Source: Desulforhopalus vacuolatus (GTDB taxonomy: Bacteria; Desulfobacterota; Desulfobulbia; Desulfobulbales; Desulfocapsaceae). From it: a DNA stretch of 64,000 nucleotides. The stretch spans positions 186,001-250,000 of the forward strand of contig NZ_JAFFPZ010000001.1 in the NCBI RefSeq assembly GCF_016918505.1, in the 5' to 3' direction. A program made the translations under genes and the position numbers. The notes beneath the pieces were generated by a model. That model did not search any database. It was not told where the DNA came from and saw only the letters and a program-made list of their open reading frames with translations. Shown here in pieces: positions 32,682-42,186 of this stretch; positions within the stretch are counted from its first letter, which is position 1, and each line of letters begins with the position of its first letter.

Positions 32682-34577
32682 TTATTCTTGATCGGAGAGC
32701 GTGCCTTCTTTCAGGCGTTTGGCAAAATAATGTTTGAGTACGGCCCGGGCTACCGGGCCGGCTCCGGAACCACCGTGGAGGCCATGCTCCACCAGTACCG
32801 TAACCGAAATTTCCGGGTTGTCGGCGGGCGCATAGCAGGTAAACCAGCCGTGGTCACGATATTTGTAGGGAATCTCATCATCCCGCAAACCGCGGTACTG
32901 CGCTATTTTTACCACCTGAGCAGTTCCCGTTTTTCCGGCGAACCGCATACCGTTGATACTTAACCCACGGGCTGTTCCCCGCTTGCCCTGAATAACCTCC
33001 TCCATTCCTTGACGAATCAAACGGAAAAAGTGACGAAAGCCTTTGATCTCAGACTTCAGTTCCGGCTTGAACTGCTCAACCACCTTCCCCTCTGGGTCAA
33101 TAACCTTCTCCACCAGCTGCGGACGGTAGAGCTTCCCCCCGTTGGCGATGGTGGCGGTCATGTTGGCGATCTGCAATGGCGTCACCAGATTGAACCCCTG
33201 ACCAATGGCCACGGAGAGGGTTTCACCCTCCTGCCATTTTCGTTTTTTCACTTTTTGTTTCCACTCTTTGGTCGGTACAAGGCCAGACTTCTCATACTCC
33301 ATTTCAATACCGGTCTGCTGGCCAAGACCAAGTTTTTTGGCATATTTAGCGAGACTGTCCACCCCAACCCTCTGTCCAACCTGATAGAAAAAAACATCGC
33401 AGGACTGTCCCAGCGCCTGACACAGGTTAACCATGCCATGGCCGCTGTGTTTCCAACAGCGATAGGTACGATTCCCAAACCGGTAATACCCGGGGCAGAA
33501 GAGGGATGTGTTTTCATTGACAGCCCCCCGGGCAAGACCTGTAAGCGCGGTAACCATTTTGTAAACGGAACCAGGGGGATACATCCCCTGTACAACCTTG
33601 TTCATCAGCGGTTTATGCTCATTATCCATGAGCGCCTTCCATTTCTTGTGAGAGATCCCGCCGACAAAGTCTGCAATATGGATAGTCGGTGTGGAAACCG
33701 CTGCCAGCACACGACCGGTATTGACTTCAAGTACAACTACGGCACCGGATTTCTCCCCGGCAAGCATATAATTTTCGGCGATCTGCTGCAGATCAACATC
33801 AATGGTCAGCTGCAGATCCCGTCCCGGCATCGGCTCAAGTCCGTCAAACATCTGCTGCTCAAAGCCACGTGCGTTGACCTCCGTGTAACGCCTGCCCTTT
33901 TCACCACGCAGATCTGCCTCACGCAGCCGTTCAAGACCGCTCTTGCCAATCAGATCACCGCCGCTGTAAATGGAGCGATCCGCGTTCTCCAGTTGCTTTT
34001 TGGAGATAGAACCGAGATAGCCGATGATATTGGCGGCAAGGTCGCCGTAGGGATAGACTCGCACCGGCTGTACCTCAATACGCACGCCGGAGAACTCACG
34101 GTTATTGTATTCCAGATAGGCAAGAGTCTGCCAGTCGACATCCTCTTTCAGAGTGACTGGCAGATAAAGGGGAGTATCACTGGCATCACGCACCCGGCCC
34201 CAGAGTTCTTCCTCAGTCATCCCGAGAACAGGGCCGATTTTCTTCAGAGTACCGTCAATATCCCGTGAATCTTCCCGAACAAGTACGACATTGAAAGATG
34301 GACGGTTGGTGACAATCTCCCTCCCCTTGCGATCGAGGATATGTCCGCGCGGAGGAGCCACCGTGCTGATACGGATACGGTTGTTGTAGGCACGCCGTTT
34401 ATACTCATCCCCTTTGGTAACCTGCAGGAAGTATAAACGCAGAAGAATGACAACCAGAAAGAAAACTATAATTACCCCGACCCCGATAAGACGCTTCTGC
34501 AGGATATTGAGAGAGGCGTCATCATGTTCTTCGAACTGACCCCGCTTTACTGCAGGAAGTTTAAGTGAAAATTTCAT
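32682..34577 (-). CDS. mrdA: Penicillin-binding protein 2, elongation transpeptidase
   Basis: 631 residues. One membrane anchor (about 31-52), the class B pedestal and dimerisation region (GHILDRKGREIVTNRPSF), then the transpeptidase: GMYPPGSVYKMVTA (active Ser and Lys), GQSCDVFFYQVG (SxD motif as SCD) and AGKTGTAQV. Works with RodA and MreC in the elongasome. A 63-base gap separates it from mreD upstream; rodA starts 8 bases after its end. Confidence 0.95.
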   Translation of the reverse strand: MKFSLKLPAVKRGQFEEHDDASLNILQKRLIGVGVIIVFFLVVILLRLYFLQVTKGDEYKRRAYNNRIRISTVAPPRGHILDRKGREIVTNRPSFNVVLVREDSRDIDGTLKKIGPVLGMTEEELWGRVRDASDTPLYLPVTLKEDVDWQTLAYLEYNNREFSGVRIEVQPVRVYPYGDLAANIIGYLGSISKKQLENADRSIYSGGDLIGKSGLERLREADLRGEKGRRYTEVNARGFEQQMFDGLEPMPGRDLQLTIDVDLQQIAENYMLAGEKSGAVVVLEVNTGRVLAAVSTPTIHIADFVGGISHKKWKALMDNEHKPLMNKVVQGMYPPGSVYKMVTALTGLARGAVNENTSLFCPGYYRFGNRTYRCWKHSGHGMVNLCQALGQSCDVFFYQVGQRVGVDSLAKYAKKLGLGQQTGIEMEYEKSGLVPTKEWKQKVKKRKWQEGETLSVAIGQGFNLVTPLQIANMTATIANGGKLYRPQLVEKVIDPEGKVVEQFKPELKSEIKGFRHFFRLIRQGMEEVIQGKRGTARGLSINGMRFAGKTGTAQVVKIAQYRGLRDDEIPYKYRDHGWFTCYAPADNPEISVTVLVEHGLHGGSGAGPVARAVLKHYFAKRLKEGTLSDQE

Positions 34578-34640
34578 GGAGAGTAAGAGAAAAAGTTATA
34601 CGGAGGGGAATAAGCAGACAGAACAGAAAAAAAGAAAATC

Positions 34641-35189
34641 CTACATTCGGCGCATCGGTCGGCGTGGGCGCCGGGTGGAACGCGACGCCCGTGCTCTCAT
34701 ACTGTGTTTCTGCACATAAACATAAATATTATTATAGAAAGCAAAAAACGGTATTGCAATAATCATCAGCAGGACACTCTCCTCAAGGGTTCGGGTGAGT
34801 TCCCAGTCGGGAATCATCAGCCATCCGGTGAAAATGTCAAGCAGATGTAAAATAAAACGTGCTGCCAGCCAGGCAACCCCGAGCAAAGGAATCTGGAAGG
34901 TGGCTTCTTTTACCTGATTGCCTGAGGCAACAAGCTTGAGAATAGTGAAAACAAGCAGGCAGATCAGTGGATAAAAGCCGAGGCTCACCCCTGTCTCTAC
35001 ATCCATAATCCAGCTCAGGATGAACACCAGAGAAAGACCCGGAAGCCAGGCAAAACGATAGGAGATGAAGACCAGCAGGATAAAGAGGAAATCAGGCCGG
35101 CCAAACCATGACGGCAAATTCTGCATCACCGCCGTCTGAAAAACAATATTGATAATACCGAGAAGGGCAAAAACAATAATATTCCACAT
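34641..35189 (-). CDS. mreD: Rod shape-determining protein MreD
   Basis: 182 residues with about five or six transmembrane helices and little else conserved, as is usual for MreD. GFYPLICLLVF resembles the conserved G-xP-xxL segment. The C-terminus is a very basic tail (RARASRSTRRPRRPMRRM) that would sit in the cytoplasm. Its position between mreC (8 bases upstream) and mrdA is the strongest evidence. It links MreC and MreB to the wall-building enzymes. Confidence 0.88.
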   Translation of the reverse strand: MWNIIVFALLGIINIVFQTAVMQNLPSWFGRPDFLFILLVFISYRFAWLPGLSLVFILSWIMDVETGVSLGFYPLICLLVFTILKLVASGNQVKEATFQIPLLGVAWLAARFILHLLDIFTGWLMIPDWELTRTLEESVLLMIIAIPFFAFYNNIYVYVQKHSMRARASRSTRRPRRPMRRM

Positions 35190-35197
35190 GCCTCTGT

Positions 35198-36085
35198 CTA
35201 TTTCATGGGGGCGCGGTTCATCTCATCGATGATTTTTTTGCGGTTCGTACGATCGATGAAAACATATTCGAGTTTTTGGAAATCCACCTCGGGGGTTACC
35301 TCAATTTCCTGAAACATGCCGCGTTCCCGGTTATGAATTTCAGCAACTGTTCCCACAACCATCCCGGTGGGAAAGAGCCCGCCAATACCGGCGGTGACCA
35401 CATAGTCACCGACAGCGACGTCGGCATTTTTCAGTACATAGTTGAGAACATATCCTCTGGAACCGGCACCGCGCAGAATACCCCGGGTACGGTTTTTCTG
35501 GATGATGGCGTCAATGGCAGAGGTGGGGGCATTGGCGAGAAGAACCTTGGAGTAATCATCACCCACCTGGATGATCTGGCCAACAACACCCTCGGGAACA
35601 AAGACCGTCATCCCCTCTTCAATGTCATCGTTACGACCACGGTCAACGATAATGGTTTTGTACCAGAAAGAGGGTTCCTTGCCCACGACCCGGGCGGAAA
35701 GAGGATCAATGCTCAACCCTTTCTTGAAGTTGAGCAGGGCTTCAAAGGTACGGGCTTCAAGATAGGATTCGCGGTATTTCTGCAGCTCGGTAAGATAGGT
35801 GTCACCCCGTTTCAGCAGGCGTTTGTTTTCCTCCTGCAGACTCCAGTTGGTGATGTAATTATTCTTGAATTCGGCGAATTTGTCAACCACATGCACCACA
35901 CCACTCTGCATGCAGCCGATAAAATCAAGGGTCAGCCGATGAGTCGCACCAAACCTGCCGCCGAGCATCGAGCTCAGCAACAGAAGTGCAACTGTCAACA
36001 GAACTCCGAAGAGCAACCAGACCCGGACGCTGACAAGAAGGGAGCGTTTCTGTGTCCGGGAGCTTCGTTTTGGATTACGTTTCAC
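35198..36085 (-). CDS. mreC: Rod shape-determining protein MreC
   Basis: 295 residues. A basic cytoplasmic N-terminus, one transmembrane helix (about 20-42), a periplasmic coiled coil (about 75-115, LQEENKRLLKRGDTYLTELQKY) and a two-barrel beta domain with ARVVGKEPSFWYKTIIVDRGRNDDI and GVVGQIIQVGDDYSKVLLA. It assembles along the cell length and activates PBP2-RodA. Follows mreB by 47 bases. Confidence 0.94.
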   Translation of the reverse strand: MKRNPKRSSRTQKRSLLVSVRVWLLFGVLLTVALLLLSSMLGGRFGATHRLTLDFIGCMQSGVVHVVDKFAEFKNNYITNWSLQEENKRLLKRGDTYLTELQKYRESYLEARTFEALLNFKKGLSIDPLSARVVGKEPSFWYKTIIVDRGRNDDIEEGMTVFVPEGVVGQIIQVGDDYSKVLLANAPTSAIDAIIQKNRTRGILRGAGSRGYVLNYVLKNADVAVGDYVVTAGIGGLFPTGMVVGTVAEIHNRERGMFQEIEVTPEVDFQKLEYVFIDRTNRKKIIDEMNRAPMK

Positions 36086-36132
36086 TGCAGATTACATTCC
36101 GGATTCGGGTTGAAAAAACCGCCGAAAACCCA

Positions 36133-37185
<1,053 letters not shown>

Positions 37186-37344
37186 TTAGAGCACTCTGAT
37201 GTTAGAAAGGGGCCATCACGGGTAAATTTTCACACAGTATTTCTCCACGGGCAATATCCGCATATGTGAAACGAAAAATAATACCAGTTCAATCCGAGAT
37301 TAGCAAGATAGTATCCCCGGGCCTTTCCAGAAACTGTTTTTTTG

Positions 37345-37373
37345 TTGACACGATCCGGAAAGGCTGGTAATGA
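37345..37373 (+). promoter_or_regulatory. Sigma-70 type promoter of the tRNA-Ala gene
   Basis: TTGACA, a 17-base spacer and TAATGA end about 33 bases before the mature tRNA. The -35 box is perfect and the spacing optimal; the -10 box is weaker. Confidence 0.7.
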
Positions 37374-37406
37374 TATCTTCTCTTTTGAACGAATAATTGT
37401 TTGGAA

Positions 37407-37482
37407 GGGGCTGTAGCTCAGCTGGGAGAGCGCTTGACTGGCAGTCAAGAGGTCGTCGGTTCGATCCCGATCAGCTCCACCA
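37407..37482 (+). tRNA. tRNA-Ala, anticodon GGC
   Basis: 76 nt including an encoded CCA. Acceptor GGGGCTG pairs with CAGCTCC (one G-T); D arm GCTC...GAGC; anticodon arm CTTGA-CTGGCAG-TCAAG gives anticodon GGC for GCC/GCU alanine codons; T arm GTCGG-TTCGATC-CCGAT. All stems are intact. A good promoter precedes and a strong terminator follows, so it is transcribed alone. Confidence 0.97.
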
Positions 37483-37490
37483 TTTATATA

Positions 37491-37529
37491 AAGACGTTAC
37501 GGAAATATTCCGTAACGTCTTTTTTTTTG
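37491..37529 (+). terminator. Rho-independent terminator of the tRNA-Ala gene
   Basis: AAGACGTTACGGAA and TTCCGTAACGTCTT form a perfect stem followed by nine Ts. Confidence 0.95.
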
Positions 37530-37600
37530 TACTGCACCTTTCTGTCAGCTTCGTCCTTTTTCTCTCCGGAAGTGATACTCTCGGGGAGAGAGCAGGGGCA

Positions 37601-37640
37601 AAAAAAAATGGGGGTTGAACCTTTCGGTTCAACCCCCATC
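37601..37640 (-). terminator. Rho-independent terminator of dsrC
   Basis: On the minus strand GGGGGTTGAACC-GAAA-GGTTCAACCCCC is followed by eight Ts. It lies about 30 bases after the dsrC stop codon. Confidence 0.95.
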
Positions 37641-37668
37641 GCATTACTGCATAATCGCGTCTGAAAAA

Positions 37669-37986
37669 TTAGACACAACCAGTAGGTTTAGGCAGACCAG
37701 CCATTTTACATGCTCCCTTGCCAGGTCCAGAGGGGAACAGTTCATAGATACGTTTGAGCGGGAATCCGGTGGTTTTGGAAAGAATACGTACCATCGGTGC
37801 AATACCGTTTTTCTTGTAGTATTCCTGAAGAGCATCGATCACTTTTTTGTGTTCGTCAGTCAACTCGGGAATTCCCTCTACACTCTGAACATATTGAACC
37901 CAGTCCTGATTAAAATCATCACCTTTGAGCAGGAATCCATCTTCATCAACTTCAAAGCTGCTTGCGTTGTGTTCAATTGTCGGCAT
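37669..37986 (-). CDS. dsrC: DsrC, sulfur carrier of dissimilatory sulfite reductase
   Basis: 105 residues. The C-terminal arm GACKMAGLPKPTGCV carries both redox cysteines, ten residues apart, with the second as the penultimate residue, which separates true DsrC from TusE and other relatives. The body has WVQYVQSVEGIPELTDEH and KTTGFPLKRIYELFPSGPGKGAC, as in other DsrC. It accepts sulfur from DsrAB as a trisulfide that DsrMKJOP reduces. It is a single gene with a near-perfect AGGAGG ribosome site, 8 bases before the ATG, and its own strong terminator, consistent with very high expression. Usually monocistronic and away from dsrAB. Confidence 0.96.
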   Translation of the reverse strand: MPTIEHNASSFEVDEDGFLLKGDDFNQDWVQYVQSVEGIPELTDEHKKVIDALQEYYKKNGIAPMVRILSKTTGFPLKRIYELFPSGPGKGACKMAGLPKPTGCV

Positions 37987-38293
37987 TGTAACCTCCTAGA
38001 TTTTTTTGGTTAACTGCATCCGGCTACGTCCAAAACAGTATTGGAAAGAAACCATAGCACATTCGGCTCACCAATAAATGGCAAATCATTTACTAATGAA
38101 GATTTGTACTCCCCCTGATCTATTTTTTCAACAAATATTTAAACTTCCCATAACCTTCCCTCCCCCTCCGCCGTAAATTCCTGTTTTCCCTTGCGAAGGA
38201 AGCACATACAGAGTAAATCGAACGGGTTATCATGTGAAAGCAGGGGAGAAGATCCCCCCCCAACTCTTCAACATTTCAGAAGTGGAACGCGCC

Positions 38294-40192
38294 ATGCTGC
38301 AGGCTATTCGAAACAAAAAGAACTCTACTGTTATTCAAATTATAGTTGGGATTATTGTCCTCGTTTTCGTCTTCTGGGGATTCGGTGCCGATCTTCTCTC
38401 CGGTAACCGAACACCGCTCACGATTAATGGTCAGGGTATTTCTATAATAGAATATAATAAGGCGTACAACAAGGCTGCCGATCTCCTCAGTCAAAAATTT
38501 TCGGGTAATATGCCCAAAAATTTTGCAGAACAAGTCAATCTCAAGGGACAGGTGGCCAATCAGCTTATCCGCGATACTCTGCTTCGTCAGGGTGCACAGC
38601 AGATGGGAATTGTCGTAAGCAACGAGGAACTCCGCAAAGCCGTTGAATCTCAGCCAGCTTTCCTCGTGGGTGGAGTGTTTGACATGAAACGATATAAGAA
38701 GGTTCTTGCCGCCAACCGGATGACTCCCACCGTTTTTGAGAAAAAAATGCGCGTTGACCATTTGTCACTTCTGGTGGTAAACGCCATTCAGAATTTTGCC
38801 ACCATCAACAGCCAGTGGGAACTCCAGAACCTCTACAGCCAGTACAATGAGAAGATTGCCGTACAGTTCGTCTCTTTTACCCCTGCGGATTTCATCGACA
38901 AAGTAACCGTCAGTGAGAAGCAGCTTGCTGCCTGGTATAAGAAGAATCAGGACAACTACAAATCCGCTCCCGAATCCAGATTTCGTTACGCAACCTTCCT
39001 CTACAGCGATGTCGCGGATCAGGTCAATATCGATGATGGGCAGGCAAAGAAATACTACGAGGATTACACAAAAGAGTTCACCGTACCTGAGACGCGCTCC
39101 ATCGCCACCATTCAGTTTTCTTTTAACGGCAGTGAAAGTGAAGCCCAGCTGGCAGAGAAGCTGAAAAAGGCTGAAGAAGTGCGTTCCATGGCGGCCGAAG
39201 AAGGAGCGAATTTCGCAGCCCTCGCAAAACAGTATTCCGACAATCCCTCTGCGGAACAAGGCGGCAGGCTCGGTTCGGTGAGCAGGGGACAGATTCCCTT
39301 CCTTGACAGCACCGTCTTTGGATTACAGCAGAATGAAGTGAGCCCGGTGGTGAAAACGCCTTCCTCCTATAACATCTTTGTGGTTCATGATATCAAACCG
39401 GGCAGAGTGCTGCCCTTCGCTGACGTGAAGGAGCAGATCATCTCCCGGCTCCAGCAGAAAGAAGCACAGTCCCTCGCCTTCCAGCTTGCCAACGAGACCT
39501 ACGAAGGAATCCTGGCCACCGGCAGCCTGGACAGGTATGCGGATAAAAATTCCTCGGCCAATTTTAAAAAGAGCGAATTTATCACCCGCGACACCGCACC
39601 TGCTGACATCACTGAGGATCCGGCCTTTCTGCAAAAGAGTTTTGATCTCGGCAGGGGGGAACTCAGTTCTCTGGTAAAGGGTGATACTGGCTATGCCATC
39701 TTTTATGTGGAAGATGTGAAGGCTCCGGAAATTCCCGCCCTTACCACTGTCCGCAACCTTGTGGAAGAGGACTGGCGGAAGGAAAAAGCTGAAGAACTTG
39801 CCAAAACAGCTGCCGAAGAGCTGCTCACTGCAGGCCGCAAAGAGGGCCTTGACAAAGCGGCACAGGCAAAAGGTCTCAAGATTGAAGAGTCAGGCCTGAT
39901 GGGGCGCGATCCGAAGCACAACGACAACATCTTCCCCGCTGCTCTTTTGTCAGACTGTTTCACGCTCTCCCTTTCCGAACCACTGCCGTCCGCCCCGGTG
40001 AGAGACATTGCGACTGGTAAATGGTACGATTTCCAGCTCACCCGGCGGGACCGGCCCGCCATGCCGGAAGACGCACCGGAGATCGAGCTGTATAAATCGA
40101 GCCTGCTCAGTGTCAAACAGCAGCGCATTTTCGACGCGTGGTTGAATAATATGTGGCAGACTGCCGACATCAGACAGAACAGCGAACTCTAG
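38294..40192 (+). CDS. ppiD: Peptidyl-prolyl isomerase/chaperone PpiD (SurA-like)
   Basis: 632 residues. I start at the ATG at 38294, where MLQAIRNKKNS matches the PpiD N-terminus (MLQ-IR-K); the frame is open 20 codons further up. A transmembrane helix (about 14-33, IQIIVGIIVLVFVFWGFGA), a SurA-type N-terminal chaperone domain (about 40-190) and a parvulin domain (about 265-355, with FAALAKQYSDNPSAEQGG-LG and PFLDSTVFGL), then a second PPIase-like region. Anchored in the inner membrane and facing the periplasm, it helps exported proteins fold. Confidence 0.9.
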   Translation: MLQAIRNKKNSTVIQIIVGIIVLVFVFWGFGADLLSGNRTPLTINGQGISIIEYNKAYNKAADLLSQKFSGNMPKNFAEQVNLKGQVANQLIRDTLLRQGAQQMGIVVSNEELRKAVESQPAFLVGGVFDMKRYKKVLAANRMTPTVFEKKMRVDHLSLLVVNAIQNFATINSQWELQNLYSQYNEKIAVQFVSFTPADFIDKVTVSEKQLAAWYKKNQDNYKSAPESRFRYATFLYSDVADQVNIDDGQAKKYYEDYTKEFTVPETRSIATIQFSFNGSESEAQLAEKLKKAEEVRSMAAEEGANFAALAKQYSDNPSAEQGGRLGSVSRGQIPFLDSTVFGLQQNEVSPVVKTPSSYNIFVVHDIKPGRVLPFADVKEQIISRLQQKEAQSLAFQLANETYEGILATGSLDRYADKNSSANFKKSEFITRDTAPADITEDPAFLQKSFDLGRGELSSLVKGDTGYAIFYVEDVKAPEIPALTTVRNLVEEDWRKEKAEELAKTAAEELLTAGRKEGLDKAAQAKGLKIEESGLMGRDPKHNDNIFPAALLSDCFTLSLSEPLPSAPVRDIATGKWYDFQLTRRDRPAMPEDAPEIELYKSSLLSVKQQRIFDAWLNNMWQTADIRQNSEL

Positions 40193-40240
40193 AAAAAAGC
40201 GCTTCACAGCAGAGTACTTGAATACCCGGTATACAATAAG

Positions 40241-40274
40241 AAGAGGCCGTCCGGAATTCCCGGACGGCCTCTTC
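40241..40274 (+). terminator. Probable terminator after ppiD
   Basis: AAGAGGCCGTCCGG and CCGGACGGCCTCTT make a long stable stem about 50 bases after the gene. The following T-run is weak, so termination may be partial. Confidence 0.65.
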
Positions 40275-40340
40275 CTGCTTCGGCGTTTTACCGGTGGAAT
40301 CCACCCTGCCCCGCACGGCGGAGCTGGAGACGTTTTTTAC

Positions 40341-40547
<207 letters not shown>

Positions 40548-41456
40548 TTACTTCACAGGTTCCGCATCGGGAGTAAAAAGCCGAATACCCGCCAGGGTGA
40601 AATTACTGATGAGTTCCTGTCCCTTTGGAGAAGAGATCCATTGCACAAATTCCATGGCAAGAGCATTGTGCACTCCAGGGAATTTGCTTGAATTGACCGG
40701 CACGAGCCCCCAGGAACGCTCAAGAAGCGCATCTCCCTCACAGAGTACTTCAAGGTCAAGCGGTGGCTCCTGACCGTAGCGAAATCTCACATACGTATCA
40801 CGATCGGATAGAGTGCAGGCCTGTTTTTCTTCCGCAAAGGAGAGCGTTTCAGCCATCCCCCGGCCGACAGTGCGATACCATGCCTCGGCATCTTCAGGTG
40901 CCACATAGTCAACCTTTTTCAGTTTCCCTTTCTCAATAAACTGAGTCTTACGCTCAACCAGTTTCACGCTGGACTCCTTCCACAGCATCTGCTCCCTTAT
41001 ATGGGTTCCACTGTTATCCCCGCAGGAGGCAAAGGTGGAATGTTTTTCAGCAATCTTCGCCAGCGCCTCAGTGACACTCTGTATTCCCTTGATTCCTGCC
41101 GGATCATTCTTCGGACCGACGATGATATAGTCGCTGTGCATGACCGGATAACGCATGGTTCCAAAATTCTCCAGAACCAGTCTTTTCTCCCCGGTCTTAT
41201 CCTGGGAAAAGATGATATCTGTCCTGCCGTCTCTGCAGTCCTGCAGTACCGCCGCGTCATCTTTGACAGACAACTTTACTACAATTCCGCTGTCCGCCTT
41301 GAATTTCGGCAGCAGTTCATCAAAGAGCCCCGAGGCCTCGACGTCAGTGGTGGTTGTCATTTTGAGGACCTTTTCCTTTACTGCTCCGCCCGCAAAAACG
41401 GAACCGGCGGTGAAAACGGCCATCGCGGCCAGCACAGCTGCTCCCTGCTTCCACAT
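40548..41456 (-). CDS. tupA: Tungstate-binding protein of an ABC importer
   Basis: 302 residues with a signal peptide (about 1-22, AAMAVFTAGSVFA). After it, TTTTDVEASGLFDELLPKF and later DYIIVGPKNDPAGIKG and FASCGDNSGTHIREQMLWK are the conserved segments of TupA, which binds tungstate in the periplasm. Tungsten is used by formate dehydrogenases and aldehyde oxidoreductases in anaerobes. The permease and ATPase (tupB, tupC) that usually follow are absent here, so this is an orphan binding protein or its partners are elsewhere. A phosphate- or molybdate-binding role is less likely from the motifs. The stop codon coincides with a family 1 repeat end. Confidence 0.82.
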   Translation of the reverse strand: MWKQGAAVLAAMAVFTAGSVFAGGAVKEKVLKMTTTTDVEASGLFDELLPKFKADSGIVVKLSVKDDAAVLQDCRDGRTDIIFSQDKTGEKRLVLENFGTMRYPVMHSDYIIVGPKNDPAGIKGIQSVTEALAKIAEKHSTFASCGDNSGTHIREQMLWKESSVKLVERKTQFIEKGKLKKVDYVAPEDAEAWYRTVGRGMAETLSFAEEKQACTLSDRDTYVRFRYGQEPPLDLEVLCEGDALLERSWGLVPVNSSKFPGVHNALAMEFVQWISSPKGQELISNFTLAGIRLFTPDAEPVK

Positions 41457-41676
41457 GATGCTTCCTCCAATATTTTTTTCGGGGTGTGAAAAAAAAGAGG
41501 GAACCCCGAAATTCCCATACCATACATATTTTCTCTGAAGAGAGGAATCATTGGAATTTTCTTCTGATTCAGGTAAAGGGTCTTATGGAAGGGAGAGAAT
41601 TCATTCAAACACCTTCCATAAGGTATTATAACAAAGCAACTGCTTATTATCCCTAACAAAATATCAGGAAAATTTT

Positions 41677-42126
41677 ATGAAAGCAGTCATTCAACGGGTC
41701 GAACGGGCAGCGGTTCGTATCAACGACAGAGAGGTGGGAGCTATTGGCAGGGGAATCCTCCTGCTGCTCGGAATTCACGGCACAGACGGAGAGCGGGAAC
41801 TGCAATGGCTTACGGAGAAGTCTTTGAATTTACGTATTTTTGAGGATGAGAAGAAAAAAATGAATCTCTCCCTTAAAGACATTGCAGGGGAAATGCTTAT
41901 AGTCTCCCAATTCACGCTTTACGGCGACTGCCGTAAAGGGCGGCGGCCGGGGTTTTCCGCGGCCGCGATGCCTTCCCATGCAGAACCGCTTTATGAAAGA
42001 TTTATTGAGGAGATCAGGCATGCAGGAATCTCCACAGCCTGTGGCGTATTTGGCGCCAATATGAAGGTTGAGCTGATCAATGACGGCCCGGTCACCCTTC
42101 TTCTTGACACCGGGCACCTTGAATAA
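41677..42126 (+). CDS. dtd: D-aminoacyl-tRNA deacylase
   Basis: 149 residues, the standard length. The N-terminal MKAVIQRV, the SQFTLYGDCRKGRRPGF block and the NDGPVTLLLDT block (Gly-cis-Pro motif) are all present. The enzyme removes D-amino acids from mischarged tRNAs, using the tRNA 2'-OH rather than a side chain for catalysis. Followed 60 bases later by the M16C peptidase gene on the same strand. Confidence 0.96.
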   Translation: MKAVIQRVERAAVRINDREVGAIGRGILLLLGIHGTDGERELQWLTEKSLNLRIFEDEKKKMNLSLKDIAGEMLIVSQFTLYGDCRKGRRPGFSAAAMPSHAEPLYERFIEEIRHAGISTACGVFGANMKVELINDGPVTLLLDTGHLE

Positions 42127-42186
42127 TCGATTTTTTGTTATCTCTTATTCTTCCAACCATCCCATATCCCACTTACAGGAGCAATT